Below are positions 17,401 to 25,138 of a stretch of 64,000 bases of DNA, piece by piece. Under the pieces are notes generated by a model. That model did no database searches, had not been told where the DNA came from, and was given only the letters and a program-made list of their open reading frames with translations. Origin of the DNA: Sphingomonas palustris (lineage in GTDB: Bacteria > Pseudomonadota > Alphaproteobacteria > Sphingomonadales > Sphingomonadaceae). A program made the translations under genes and the position numbers. The stretch spans positions 1-64,000 of the forward strand of contig JAMFSI010000100.1 of the NCBI GenBank assembly GCA_026225215.1, written 5' to 3'. Within the stretch, counting starts at the first letter, position 1; each line of letters opens with the position of its first letter.

Positions 17401-18616
17401 GAACGAAACTCGACCGAAGCCTCGCGAAACCGAGATGCTTTTGCCCACACAGGCGAAAGCGGCTGCTCCTGCCGAGCCGCGCCGCCCGGATACGGCGAGT
17501 TTCAGCCGCCAGAATCCGCTGCAAGCGCCGCTAGCCCGCAATGTGCTGCTGAGCGGCGACGGCGCGCAGAAAGAAGTGCGCCAGTTTGGCTTCAACATTG
17601 TCGATACCGGCTTCGACTATGCCTCCGGCGATTCCCTCGGGGTCGTGCCGCGGAACTGCACCGCGCTGGTCGAGGAGCTTCTGGGGCTGCTCGCCTTGTC
17701 GGGCGATCAAATCGGCACCGTAAAGAACATCGGTGATGTGCCGCTTGCCGCCGCGATGACTCACCACTGGGACATCACCAAGCTGACGATCAATTTCCTC
17801 GAACTGGTCGCCGAGCGCTGCCCCACCGCTGGCTTTGCGCCCCTGCTGGACCCGTCGCGCAAGCCGGATTTCGACCGCTGGCTATGGGGGCGGCAGATCG
17901 CCGACGTTCTGCACGAGACCGGGGTAAAGCTCAGTGTGGACGATCTCTCGTCGGTGCTGCGCCCCTTGCAGCCACGCTTCTATTCGATCGCTTCCAGTCC
18001 CAAGGTGCAAGCCGGCGAAGTTCAGCTGACGGTCTCGGCGGTGCGCTACGATTGCCTCGGACAGCGACGCAAGGGCGTTTGCTCGACCTTTCTGGCCGAT
18101 CGCGCCGATCAACAGCCCGTCAGTCTGTTTCTCCAGCCCTCGAGCCGCTTTCACCCCCCCGCTGATCTGTCGCGGCCAATCATCATGGTCGGTCCCGGCA
18201 CGGGTATCGCTCCGTTCCGGGGTTTTCTGCACGAACGCCGCGCCACCGGTGCGAGCGGTGCGAACTGGCTGTTTTTCGGTGAGCAGCATGAAGCGAGCGA
18301 CTTCTACTACCGCGACGAGATCGACGGCTGGCGGCAGGACAAACATCTCGACCGGCTCAGTCTCGCCTTTTCGCGCGATCAGGCGGAGAAGATCTATGTC
18401 CAGCATCGCATGATCGAGCAGGGCGCGGATTTGTGGCGATGGCTGGACGAGGGCGCCTATTTCTACGTCTGCGGCGACGCCAAACATATGGGCCGGGATG
18501 TCGACAAGGCGCTGCGCGAGGTCGTGGCCCGACACAGCGGTCTGAAACCCGATGACGCCGCAGATTATATCGCGCAGATGGCCCAGGAGAAACGGTATCT
18601 GCGCGATGTCTACTGA
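14459..18616 (+). CDS. nasA: Assimilatory nitrate reductase fused to sulfite-reductase-type flavoprotein (NasA-CysJ)
   Basis: A cytosolic protein of 1385 residues that reduces nitrate to nitrite. The N-terminus binds [4Fe-4S] (Cys10, Cys13, Cys17, Cys45, in CPYCGVGCG and LCTKG). The Mo-bis-MGD catalytic domain follows (to about 730), including NSRLCMASA with the likely Mo-ligating Cys. At about 835-985 is a flavodoxin FMN domain (ILWASQTGNAENLAE, ASTFGDGDAPDNGGGF, LGLGDSSYGQFC). At about 1010-1385 is a CPR/CysJ-like FAD-NADPH reductase (RFYSIASSPK, VGPGTGIAPFRGFL, the final YLRDVY). The fusion should let it draw electrons straight from NADPH without a separate NasB or ferredoxin. The start is ATG 14459; upstream in-frame codons lie in the terminator. 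It is controlled by the leader at 14260-14435 and heads the nitrate locus. Confidence 0.93.
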   Translation: MTKKTVKSVCPYCGVGCGILLDVEDNRIVKVSGDKSHPTNFGRLCTKGSSCGQPVAAGGRADKAYARIEGSREQGAIPMASAITRTAQGLRSIIDRDGPDAVSFYVSGQMSLEAQYLANKLCKGFIGTNNIESNSRLCMASAASGYKLSLGADGPPGSYQDFDKADLFFVIGANMADCHPILFLRMMDRVKAGAKLIVVDPRRNATADKADLFLQVRPGTDLALLNGLLHLLAATGKTDPAFIAAHTEGWAAMPEFLADYSPNTVSEITGIPEADLREAAEWIGDASEWMSCWTMGLNQSTHGTWNTNAICNLHLATGAICRPGSGPFSLTGQPNAMGGREMGYMGPGLPGQRTTASEIDRTFVEDKWGTPRGTLRAEAGAGTVSLFEDMAAGKIKACWIICTNPVASMANRSKVIAGLEAAELVIAQDVFVDTETNRYADILLPGALWAEAEGVMINSERNLTLMQQAVDPPGEAMADWQIIAQVACEMGYAHGFTFASASQIFDEIRQFWNPVTGYDIRGASYVRLSETPLQWPCPPDTPGDRNPIRYLNDGVSQTGRIDENSERPRIAFPTASGKAFFLARPHMDPAEMPSADFPLVLNTGRLQHQWHTLTKTGKVPTLNKLNPGPFVEIHPEDAAALGVGEKDRVEIRSPRGRAVLPAVVTDRVRPGNCFAPFHWNDVFGEDLAINAVTSDAVDPISLQPEFKFSAVALTRLSGPTEGTPPHPEIVEREMAMPLSRPDHGDLAPLQWAAIDAFARVMGLKGGDAPSLSGQETAYLDGFITALRSPEGRQTGGVPVLPQGAPFDPSRQNYINGLLAGLFARTSVSTNATTADETNEVLILWASQTGNAENLAETCQKRLTAAAHKARLLPMDDAKPADLKDASLALLIASTFGDGDAPDNGGGFWNALQADTAPSLEGLRYAVLGLGDSSYGQFCGFGRKLDTRLEALGAVRTTPRVDCEPDYEEPGSVWIDNIIAALNETRPKPRETEMLLPTQAKAAAPAEPRRPDTASFSRQNPLQAPLARNVLLSGDGAQKEVRQFGFNIVDTGFDYASGDSLGVVPRNCTALVEELLGLLALSGDQIGTVKNIGDVPLAAAMTHHWDITKLTINFLELVAERCPTAGFAPLLDPSRKPDFDRWLWGRQIADVLHETGVKLSVDDLSSVLRPLQPRFYSIASSPKVQAGEVQLTVSAVRYDCLGQRRKGVCSTFLADRADQQPVSLFLQPSSRFHPPADLSRPIIMVGPGTGIAPFRGFLHERRATGASGANWLFFGEQHEASDFYYRDEIDGWRQDKHLDRLSLAFSRDQAEKIYVQHRMIEQGADLWRWLDEGAYFYVCGDAKHMGRDVDKALREVVARHSGLKPDDAADYIAQMAQEKRYLRDVY

Positions 18617-18692
18617 AACCAAATGGCCATAGACCGACGCTACCGCCGCATCATCGATTGCTTTTCGCTCTTACTGCACTGCACAAGACATC

Positions 18693-19271
18693 ATGCGTAT
18701 CGCCATCATCGATGAAAGCGCCAGTCGCGCCATCGTGATCCGGGAAGGCTTGGCGGCCTTGCCGGACTGCGAGACATTCGTTGTGACGCAGCGGCTTGGG
18801 CTGGTAGCGAAGATCGAAGAGATTGGTCCCGACGTTGTCCTGATGGACCTCGGCAATCCCTCGCGCGATGTGCTCGAGGAATATTTCACGGTCAGTCGCG
18901 CGCTGTCGCGGCCTATCGCCATGTTCGTCGATGAATCCGATGACGAAGCGATCGTTGCTTCGATCGATGCCGGGGTTTCGGCCTATGTCGTCGATGGGCT
19001 CTCGGCCCACCGCATCCGACCGTTGCTCGATCTGGCGATTGGCCGCTTCAACGCCTTCGCCCGGTTGCAGACCGATCTGGCCAAGGCGCAAGGAGCATTG
19101 GCCGAACGCGAGGCCATCGACAAAGCCAAACGCATCCTCATGACCAGCCGTGGCTTCAGCGAACCACAAGCCTATGCCGAACTACGCAAAACCGCGATGA
19201 ACCAGGGACGCCGCATCGCCGACATCGCGGACGCAGTCATCACCGCACAGCAATTGATGGGGGGAGCATGA
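18693..19271 (+). CDS. nasT: NasT, ANTAR-domain transcription antiterminator
   Basis: A 192-residue response-regulator-like RNA-binding protein. Residues 1-120 form a receiver-type domain (MRIAIIDESASRA, VVLMDLGNPSRDV). Residues about 130-190 form the ANTAR three-helix domain (AIDKAKRILMTSRGFSEPQA, then LRKTAMNQGRRIADIADAVI). Family knowledge: NasT is held by NasS without nitrate and, once freed, binds leader hairpins to block termination. Three fitting leaders are present, before nasA, narK and nirB. A copy of their shared upstream box, ACTGCACTGCACAAG, ends only 7 bp before this start codon (18672-18686). Its stop overlaps the nasS start as ATGA, so the two proteins are coupled. Confidence 0.93.
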   Translation: MRIAIIDESASRAIVIREGLAALPDCETFVVTQRLGLVAKIEEIGPDVVLMDLGNPSRDVLEEYFTVSRALSRPIAMFVDESDDEAIVASIDAGVSAYVVDGLSAHRIRPLLDLAIGRFNAFARLQTDLAKAQGALAEREAIDKAKRILMTSRGFSEPQAYAELRKTAMNQGRRIADIADAVITAQQLMGGA

Positions 19272-20479
19272 CCACTCAGGAATTCAGGATCGGCTTTCTG
19301 CCACTGGTCGATGCTTGTCTGCCGATCCTGGCGCAGGAGCATGGCTTTGCCGAAGCGGAAGGGCTTTCGCTCAAGCTGGTGCGCGACATGAGCTGGGCAA
19401 CGGTGCTGGATCGCCTGCTCTATGGCCATACCGATGCCGCGCACCTCGTCGCGCCCTTGGCGATCGCTACGACCTTGGGGCGGGGCCGACCGGCGCGACC
19501 GCTGGCAGTGCCTTTCGTGCTCGGCCTCAACGGCAATGCGATCACCATGCGACCGGATCTGGCTGCGCGGGTCGCCGCGAGCGGAAAGCTGGGCGATCCG
19601 TCGCTGGCCGGCGCGTCCTTGGCGCAAGTGGCCAGGGAGCGCCTTGCGGCGGGCAAGCGCCTGCGGTTCGGCGTGGTTCATCGCTATTCCAGCCACAATT
19701 ACATGCTGCGCTACTGGCTGGCGGGATGCGGCATCCAGCCCGACCGTGATGTCGAAATCACCACCATTGCCCCGCCGTTCTGCGCCGATGCGCTGGAGGA
19801 TGGCGAGGTCGATGCGATCTGCGTCGGCGAGCCGTGGAACAGCGTCGCGGTCGAGCGCGGCGCCGGTGAAATCGTGTTGGCCACGGCGCAGATCTGGCGG
19901 CGCGGCGTGGAAAAGGTGCTGGCGCTGCGCGAGCCGGTGATCGACGAACGTCGCGAGGCGGTCGAGGCCTTGATACGGGCGCTGGTCCGAGCCGGGGCGC
20001 ATTTCGTCGATCCGGCCAATTGGCAGATGAATGCGCGGATTCTTGCCCGGCCCGAATATCTGGATGGCCACGAAGACCTCATTCTCCGCGCCATCTCGGA
20101 TCGCATTCTGCTGCGCCAACATGGCGAAGTGGTGCGCTATTCCGATTTCATGTTTCAATACCGCGAGGCGGCCAACTTCCCCTGGGTCAGCCAGGCCGAA
20201 TGGCTCTACACTCAGATGGTGCGGTGGGACGGATTGAAGTTCGATCCAGCCGACGCCGCGCGCGCGGCGCGAGTTTTCCGGCCCGACGTCTACCGCAATG
20301 CACTCATCGGCTCGGGCGAGCCACTGCCCGGAGCCAGTTCCAAGGTCGAAGGCAGCCTGCACCAGCGCACCGCCGTCACTGCCCAGCAGGGAAGTATAAC
20401 CCTGGAACAGAACAGATTTTTTGATGGGCGTACCTTCGATCCCGCCAATCTTTCGGCCTATCTTGCCTCGCTGGATTGA
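19268..20479 (+). CDS. nasS: NasS, nitrate/nitrite sensor (NrtA-like periplasmic-binding fold)
   Basis: A 403-residue protein similar to the nitrate-binding proteins NrtA/NasF (FRIGFLPLVDACLPILAQEH at the start, HRYSSHNYMLRYWLAGCGI, GEPWNSVAVERGAGEIVL). It has no signal peptide, as expected for the cytosolic sensor NasS, which binds nitrate or nitrite and then releases NasT. It overlaps nasT by 4 bp (ATGA). No NrtBC permease or ATPase genes accompany it, which supports the sensor role over a transport role. Transport is provided by narK downstream. Confidence 0.9.
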   Translation: MTTQEFRIGFLPLVDACLPILAQEHGFAEAEGLSLKLVRDMSWATVLDRLLYGHTDAAHLVAPLAIATTLGRGRPARPLAVPFVLGLNGNAITMRPDLAARVAASGKLGDPSLAGASLAQVARERLAAGKRLRFGVVHRYSSHNYMLRYWLAGCGIQPDRDVEITTIAPPFCADALEDGEVDAICVGEPWNSVAVERGAGEIVLATAQIWRRGVEKVLALREPVIDERREAVEALIRALVRAGAHFVDPANWQMNARILARPEYLDGHEDLILRAISDRILLRQHGEVVRYSDFMFQYREAANFPWVSQAEWLYTQMVRWDGLKFDPADAARAARVFRPDVYRNALIGSGEPLPGASSKVEGSLHQRTAVTAQQGSITLEQNRFFDGRTFDPANLSAYLASLD

Positions 20480-20501
20480 ATATTGCTTCGCCGACTAAAA
20501 A

Positions 20502-20588
20502 TGCCGCACTGCAAAAAAACCTTTACCAAGCCCCCCCGAATCGGTTAGTTTGATGCCCAGCGGAAATCGCGCTGCCCAACGATGGGCA
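20502..20588 (+). promoter_or_regulatory. narK leader: conserved upstream box, promoter and ANTAR-target hairpin
   Basis: The box TGCCGCACTGCAAAA (20502-20516) matches those of nasA and nirB. A weak -35/-10 pair (TTTACC at 20522; TTAGTT about 17 bp on) follows. The hairpin at 20573-20588 has stem TGCCC/GGGCA and hexaloop AACGAT, again with A1 and G4, the ANTAR recognition pattern. It precedes the terminator at 20633. Confidence 0.75.
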
Positions 20589-20632
20589 ATTCAGCGCAGC
20601 CGTTAAGCAGCAAACATAGTGTGGCAACGACG

Positions 20633-20677
20633 CCGCCCGACCCGCCCCTCATCGGGGGCTGTCGTGGCGGTTTTTTT
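20633..20677 (+). terminator. Leader attenuator terminator of narK
   Basis: CCGCCCGAC (20633-20641) pairs with GTCGTGGCGG (20661-20670) with one bulged T. An inner GCCCC/GGGGGC stem with a TCAT loop and a run of seven T complete it. It lies between the hexaloop hairpin and the narK start. Confidence 0.85.
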
Positions 20678-20724
20678 GCGTGTCCGTCCGGCTCTTCAAC
20701 CATCATCGTCAGGGGAATTTGCCC

Positions 20725-21984
20725 ATGAACACCCTCACCGTGCCTCAGGACTTCATCGCGGCAAGCAGTCAACCGCCCTCATCCAGTTTCTGGAAAGCCG
20801 GCAATCCGTCGACGTTGATCGCAGCTTTTCTCTATTTCGATGTGTCCTTCATGGTCTGGGTGATGCTCGGGCCACTGGCGCCGATCATCTCCAAGCAGCT
20901 TCTGCTCGACCCCGCACAAAAGGGCATGATGGTGGCGATCCCGACCCTGGCGGGCGCGGTGCTGCGCATCGTCAACGGCTTGCTGGTGGATCGCATCGGC
21001 CCCAAGATGACCGGAGTTATCAGCCAGATCATCGTCATTGCGGGTCTCACCGTTGCCTGGCGCTTCGGTATTTCCAGCTATGGAGGCACGCTGGCGCTGG
21101 GCGTGGTGCTGGGCTTTGCCGGCGCGAGCTTTGCCGTGGCGCTCCCACTGGCGAGCCGCTGGTATCCCGCCGAGCATCAGGGCAAGGCGATGGGCATCGC
21201 CGGCATGGGCAATTCGGGCACGGTATTCGCCTCGCTGTTCGCCGCCTTGCTGGCCAAAGCCTATGGCTGGACCAATGTGCTCGGCCTGGCGCTCATCCCG
21301 CTGCTGGCTATTTTCGCCTATTATTTGATCGCCGCTAAAGACAGCCCCGACCAGCCCGAGCCCAAGCCTCTCTCTGCCTATGCGGCGGTGCTGAAGGAAG
21401 CCGATGCCTGGTGGTTCATGCTGTTCTACTTCGTCACTTTCGGTGGCTTCGTCGGGCTTTCGACCTCGCTACCCACCTATTTCGTCGACACCTTCAAGGT
21501 CACCCCGATCATCGCCGGCTATTGCACCGCTGCCTGCGTCTTTACCGGTTCGCTGGTACGGCCGCTTGGCGGCGCGCTGGCTGACCGGATGGGCGGGGTC
21601 AAGACGCTGAGCTTCGTCTACATCATCGCGGCACTGTTCCTCGCGGTGATCAGCACTGGTCCGGCCACGCTGCCGCTGGCAGTCGTGTTGTTCGTAGCGG
21701 CGATGGGCTCGCTCGGCATCGGCAATGGCGCGGTGTTCCAGCTGGTGCCTCAACGTTTTCGCAACGAAATCGGGGTGATGACCGGGCTTGTCGGCTTCGG
21801 CGGGGGCCTCGGGGGATTTTACCTCGCCTCTTCGCTCGGCATCATCAAGAAAACTACGGGCAGTTCCTCGATCGGGTTCCTGATCTTCGCCGGACTGGCG
21901 CTTATCGCTTTGTTGGGCCTGACTGTGGTGAAGCGCCGCTGGCGGACCACCTGGGGTGCAGCGCTGCAAGGCGCGCGCATCTGA
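20725..21984 (+). CDS. narK: Nitrate/nitrite MFS transporter (NarK/NasA-type permease)
   Basis: A 419-residue inner-membrane protein with about 12 hydrophobic helices, in the nitrate/nitrite porter family of the MFS. Family features include the glycine-rich nitrate-signature helices AGMGNSGTVFASLFAALLAK and GFGGGLGGFYLASSLG, and the RIVNGLLVDRIGPK loop between helices 2 and 3. It should bring nitrate into the cytosol for NasA. The start is ATG 20725 with AGGGGA about 9 bp upstream. The further upstream in-frame GTG lies inside the leader terminator and is rejected. It is a separate attenuated transcription unit downstream of nasS. Confidence 0.92.
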   Translation: MNTLTVPQDFIAASSQPPSSSFWKAGNPSTLIAAFLYFDVSFMVWVMLGPLAPIISKQLLLDPAQKGMMVAIPTLAGAVLRIVNGLLVDRIGPKMTGVISQIIVIAGLTVAWRFGISSYGGTLALGVVLGFAGASFAVALPLASRWYPAEHQGKAMGIAGMGNSGTVFASLFAALLAKAYGWTNVLGLALIPLLAIFAYYLIAAKDSPDQPEPKPLSAYAAVLKEADAWWFMLFYFVTFGGFVGLSTSLPTYFVDTFKVTPIIAGYCTAACVFTGSLVRPLGGALADRMGGVKTLSFVYIIAALFLAVISTGPATLPLAVVLFVAAMGSLGIGNGAVFQLVPQRFRNEIGVMTGLVGFGGGLGGFYLASSLGIIKKTTGSSSIGFLIFAGLALIALLGLTVVKRRWRTTWGAALQGARI

Positions 21985-22032
21985 CAAGTCTGGATGCCGG
22001 CTTGCCCCTGGGGCGAGTCGGCATCCATTTTA

Positions 22033-22118
22033 TGCTGCACCGCAAAATTCGCTTGTCGAGAACGGGGCAAATCGAGTAAAAGAATCGCAGCGAAGATGGC
22101 GCCGCCCAATGATGGGCG
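22033..22118 (+). promoter_or_regulatory. nirBD leader: conserved upstream box, promoter and ANTAR-target hairpin
   Basis: The box TGCTGCACCGCAAAA (22033-22047) is followed by a possible -35 (CTTGTC, about 22052) and -10 (TAAAAG, about 22076). The hairpin at 22103-22118 has stem CGCCC/GGGCG and hexaloop AATGAT, with A1 and G4 as in the nasA and narK leaders. Three independent copies with changed stem bases and preserved loop positions are good evidence of a real RNA element. Confidence 0.77.
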
Positions 22119-22163
22119 AAACCAGCGACTTTTCCGCAACCAGCAACATTGCGTGGCAACGGT

Positions 22164-22208
22164 GCCGCCCGGTCTGATCCTCTCAGGGTCAGTTCAGGCG
22201 GCTTTTTT
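22164..22208 (+). terminator. Leader attenuator terminator of nirBD
   Basis: GCCGCC (22164-22169) pairs with GGCGGC (22197-22202). An imperfect inner stem CTGATCC/GGGTCAG and TTTTTT follow. It lies just upstream of the nirB ribosome-binding site. Confidence 0.83.
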
Positions 22209-22235
22209 CGTTGTCACCGTCCGAGGAGATTTGCC

Positions 22236-24773
22236 GTGAATGCGCCAGTGAGCATCGGAGATCGCGGCCCCCAAGGGGCGACCCGAGAGCGGCTTGTCGT
22301 GATCGGCAACGGCATGGCCGGCTGCCGTGCGGTCGAAGAGATCCTCGCCCGCGACCCCGCCTGCTTCGCCATCACCATTTTCGGCTCCGAACCTCGGGTG
22401 AATTACAACCGGATCATGCTCTCGCCCGTGCTGGCCGGCGAAAAGCGCTTCGAGGATATCATCATCAATGGCGAGGACTGGTACGCCGACCATGGCATCA
22501 CGCTGATCGCCGGCGATCCGGTGACCGCGATCGACCGCGTCACTCAGACGGTGATCGCGGCATCGGGCCGGGTCGAACCCTATGACCGGCTGCTGATCGC
22601 CACCGGCTCCGATCCCTTCATCATCCCGGTGCCGGGCAAGGATCTGGCGGGCGTCGTCACTTTCCGCGATCTCGATGATGTCGATCGCATGGTGGCGGCC
22701 GCAGAGGCCGGCGATGCCAAGGGCGGCGGCCATGCCGTGGTCATCGGTGGCGGCCTGCTGGGGCTGGAAGCGGCGCATGGCCTGAGCCTGCGCGGCATGC
22801 AAGTGACCGTCATCCACCTGATGCCGACGCTGATGGAACGCCAGCTCGACGAGGCAGCGGGCTGGCTGCTGAAGGCCGAGCTGGAGCGCCGGGGCCAGAT
22901 CATCCTGACCAGCGCCGATACCGGTGAGATCATCGGCAAGGATGGCCATGTCGCGGGTGTCAGGTTGAAAGACGGCCGCGAAATTGTCGCCGATATCGTG
23001 GTCATGGCCGTCGGCATCCGCCCGTCCACGGGCCTCGCCAAATCGGCCGGACTGGAGGTGGAGCGCGGCATTCTGGTGGATGATCACATGGTCACCTCCG
23101 ATCCCGCCGTGCTGGCCGTGGGCGAATGCGTGCAACATCGCGGCACCTGCTACGGATTGGTCGCGCCGCTGTGGGATATGTGCCGCGCGCTGGCGGATCA
23201 TGCCACGGGCGCACCGACAGGATATGAAGGCTCGGTCACATCGACCAAGCTCAAGGTCTCGGGGATCGATCTGTTTTCCGCCGGAGACTTCTCGGGCGGC
23301 GATGGCGCCGAGGACATCGTCATGCGCGATGCCGCGCGCGGGCTCTACAAGCGTGTGGTGGTGCGGGACAACCGGCTGATCGGCGCCGTGCTTTATGGTG
23401 AAACCGCTGACGGCAATTGGTATTTCGACCTGCTGAAACGCGGCGAGGATATCTCGGATATCCGCGAAGCGCTGATCTTCGGGCAAGGTTTTGCCTCAGG
23501 CGGCGCGCTCACGGACCCGAACGCAGCCGTCGCCGCGCTGTCCGACGATGCCGAGATCTGCGGTTGCAACGGTGTTGCCAAAGGCAAGATCGTCAAGACA
23601 ATCCAGGGCGGCGCCTGCAGCCTCGATGCGGTGCGCGCCCAATGCAAGGCCTCAGCCAGCTGCGGCAGTTGCACCGGATTGGTCGAAAGCCTGCTCGCGG
23701 TAACGCTGGGCGATGATTACAGCGGCGAACGCGCCGAAAAGACCATGTGCAAATGCACCAGCTTCTCACACGGCGAAGTGCGCAGGCTGATCCTCGAAAA
23801 GGAACTCAAGGCAATCCCGCAAGTGATGCAGGAGCTGCATTGGTCGACGCCCGATGGCTGCGCCTCCTGCCGCCCGGCGCTCAATTACTATCTACTTTGC
23901 GCTTGGCCCGGGATTTATCTCGACGACCAGCGCAGCCGCTTCGTCAACGAGAGGCTCCACGCCAATATTCAGAAGGACGGCACCTATTCGGTGGTCCCAC
24001 GAATGTGGGGCGGGGTGACTACGCCGAACGAATTGCGCGCGATCGCCGATGCCGCCGATAAATATGGCGCGCGACTGGTCAAGGTAACGGGCGGCCAACG
24101 CATCGATTTGTTCGGCATTCATAAGGAGGATCTGCCGGCGATCTGGGGCGATCTCAACGCCGCCGGCATGGTCTCGGGTCACGCCTATGGCAAAGCGCTG
24201 CGCACGGTGAAGACCTGCGTCGGCAGCGAATGGTGCCGCTTCGGCACGCAGGATTCCACCGGGCTGGGCATCCAGCTCGAGCAGATGACCTGGGGCAGCT
24301 GGATGCCCCACAAGTTCAAGATCGCGGTCAGCGGCTGCCCGCGCAATTGCGCCGAGGCGACGATCAAGGACTTCGGGGTGATCTGCGTCGATTCGGGCTA
24401 TGAACTGCTGGTCGGCGGCAATGGCGGCATCAAGCTCCGCGGCACCGATCTCCTGTGCAAGGTGGCAACCGAAACAGAGGCCATGGATGTCTGTGCGGCC
24501 TTCGTTCAATTCTACCGCGAGGATGCCTATTATCTCGAACGCACCGCGCCGTGGATCGAGCGCGTCGGGCTTGATGCCGTGAAGGCGGCGCTGTTCGACG
24601 ATCCCGATGCGGTGCGGCGATTGGCTGCGCGCTTTCGCTATTCGCAGCAGTTCATGCAGGACGACCCCTGGGCTCGCCGCGCCGCTGGCGAGGATGCCCA
24701 ATTGCACCAGCATCTCGCCGAGGTGCGACCGCTGGTTGTCGCCAGCCCCCTCGCGCTGGAGAAAGTATCATGA
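22236..24773 (+). CDS. nirB: Nitrite reductase NAD(P)H large subunit
   Basis: NirB, 845 residues, cytosolic, reduces nitrite to ammonium with NirD. An N-terminal FAD/NAD domain (RLVVIGNGMAGCRAVEEI near residue 20; ATGSDPFIIPVPGKD) is followed by a BFD-type [2Fe-2S] domain (EICGCNGVAKGKI at about 441 and CKASASCGSC at about 471). The C-terminal sirohaem/[4Fe-4S] reductase has CVGSEWCRFG (about 660) and CPRNCAEA (about 700). The GTG at 22236 has GAGGAG 7 bp upstream and is the only sensible start, because earlier codons fall in the terminator. The stop overlaps the nirD start (ATGA). Expression is probably attenuated through the leader at 22033-22208. Confidence 0.94.
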   Translation: MNAPVSIGDRGPQGATRERLVVIGNGMAGCRAVEEILARDPACFAITIFGSEPRVNYNRIMLSPVLAGEKRFEDIIINGEDWYADHGITLIAGDPVTAIDRVTQTVIAASGRVEPYDRLLIATGSDPFIIPVPGKDLAGVVTFRDLDDVDRMVAAAEAGDAKGGGHAVVIGGGLLGLEAAHGLSLRGMQVTVIHLMPTLMERQLDEAAGWLLKAELERRGQIILTSADTGEIIGKDGHVAGVRLKDGREIVADIVVMAVGIRPSTGLAKSAGLEVERGILVDDHMVTSDPAVLAVGECVQHRGTCYGLVAPLWDMCRALADHATGAPTGYEGSVTSTKLKVSGIDLFSAGDFSGGDGAEDIVMRDAARGLYKRVVVRDNRLIGAVLYGETADGNWYFDLLKRGEDISDIREALIFGQGFASGGALTDPNAAVAALSDDAEICGCNGVAKGKIVKTIQGGACSLDAVRAQCKASASCGSCTGLVESLLAVTLGDDYSGERAEKTMCKCTSFSHGEVRRLILEKELKAIPQVMQELHWSTPDGCASCRPALNYYLLCAWPGIYLDDQRSRFVNERLHANIQKDGTYSVVPRMWGGVTTPNELRAIADAADKYGARLVKVTGGQRIDLFGIHKEDLPAIWGDLNAAGMVSGHAYGKALRTVKTCVGSEWCRFGTQDSTGLGIQLEQMTWGSWMPHKFKIAVSGCPRNCAEATIKDFGVICVDSGYELLVGGNGGIKLRGTDLLCKVATETEAMDVCAAFVQFYREDAYYLERTAPWIERVGLDAVKAALFDDPDAVRRLAARFRYSQQFMQDDPWARRAAGEDAQLHQHLAEVRPLVVASPLALEKVS

Positions 24774-25138
24774 TCGGCGATTGGCTCGATATCGGCTCGG
24801 TGGACCAGATCGCGCCGGGCAATGCGCGCACCATGCCAGTGCGCGGCGGCCGGGAAATTGCCATCTTTCATACGCTGAACAACGAGTTCTATGCGCTGGT
24901 CAATGCCTGCCCGCACAAGGCCGGTCCGCTGTCGCAGGGGATCGTCCATGGCGGGGTGGTGACCTGCCCGCTCCATAGCTGGAATATCTCGCTCAAGACC
25001 GGCGAGGCCTTGGGCGAGGATAAAGGCTGCGTGCCGACGATACCGCTGAGGGTGGATGCTGGGCGCATCTATCTGCTACGCGAAGCGGTGGTACCCGGGA
25101 AGCTTGCGGCGGCGACACCAGCGAAAGCTGCGGCGTGA
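24770..25138 (+). CDS. nirD: Nitrite reductase NAD(P)H small subunit (Rieske-like)
   Basis: NirD, 122 residues, a Rieske-fold partner of NirB. Unlike E. coli NirD, it keeps both Cys-x-His type motifs (NACPHKAGPLSQG and VTCPLHSWNISL), so it may bind a [2Fe-2S] cluster. It overlaps nirB by 4 bp and is itself overlapped by the next gene (GTGA), giving a tightly coupled nirB-nirD-cobA unit. An Ala-rich tail follows the domain. Confidence 0.92.
   Translation: MIGDWLDIGSVDQIAPGNARTMPVRGGREIAIFHTLNNEFYALVNACPHKAGPLSQGIVHGGVVTCPLHSWNISLKTGEALGEDKGCVPTIPLRVDAGRIYLLREAVVPGKLAAATPAKAAA

Noticed and set aside
22194..23486. 430-codon minus-strand open frame opposite nirB
   Set aside because: It lies wholly inside nirB and its leader and shows no protein family pattern.
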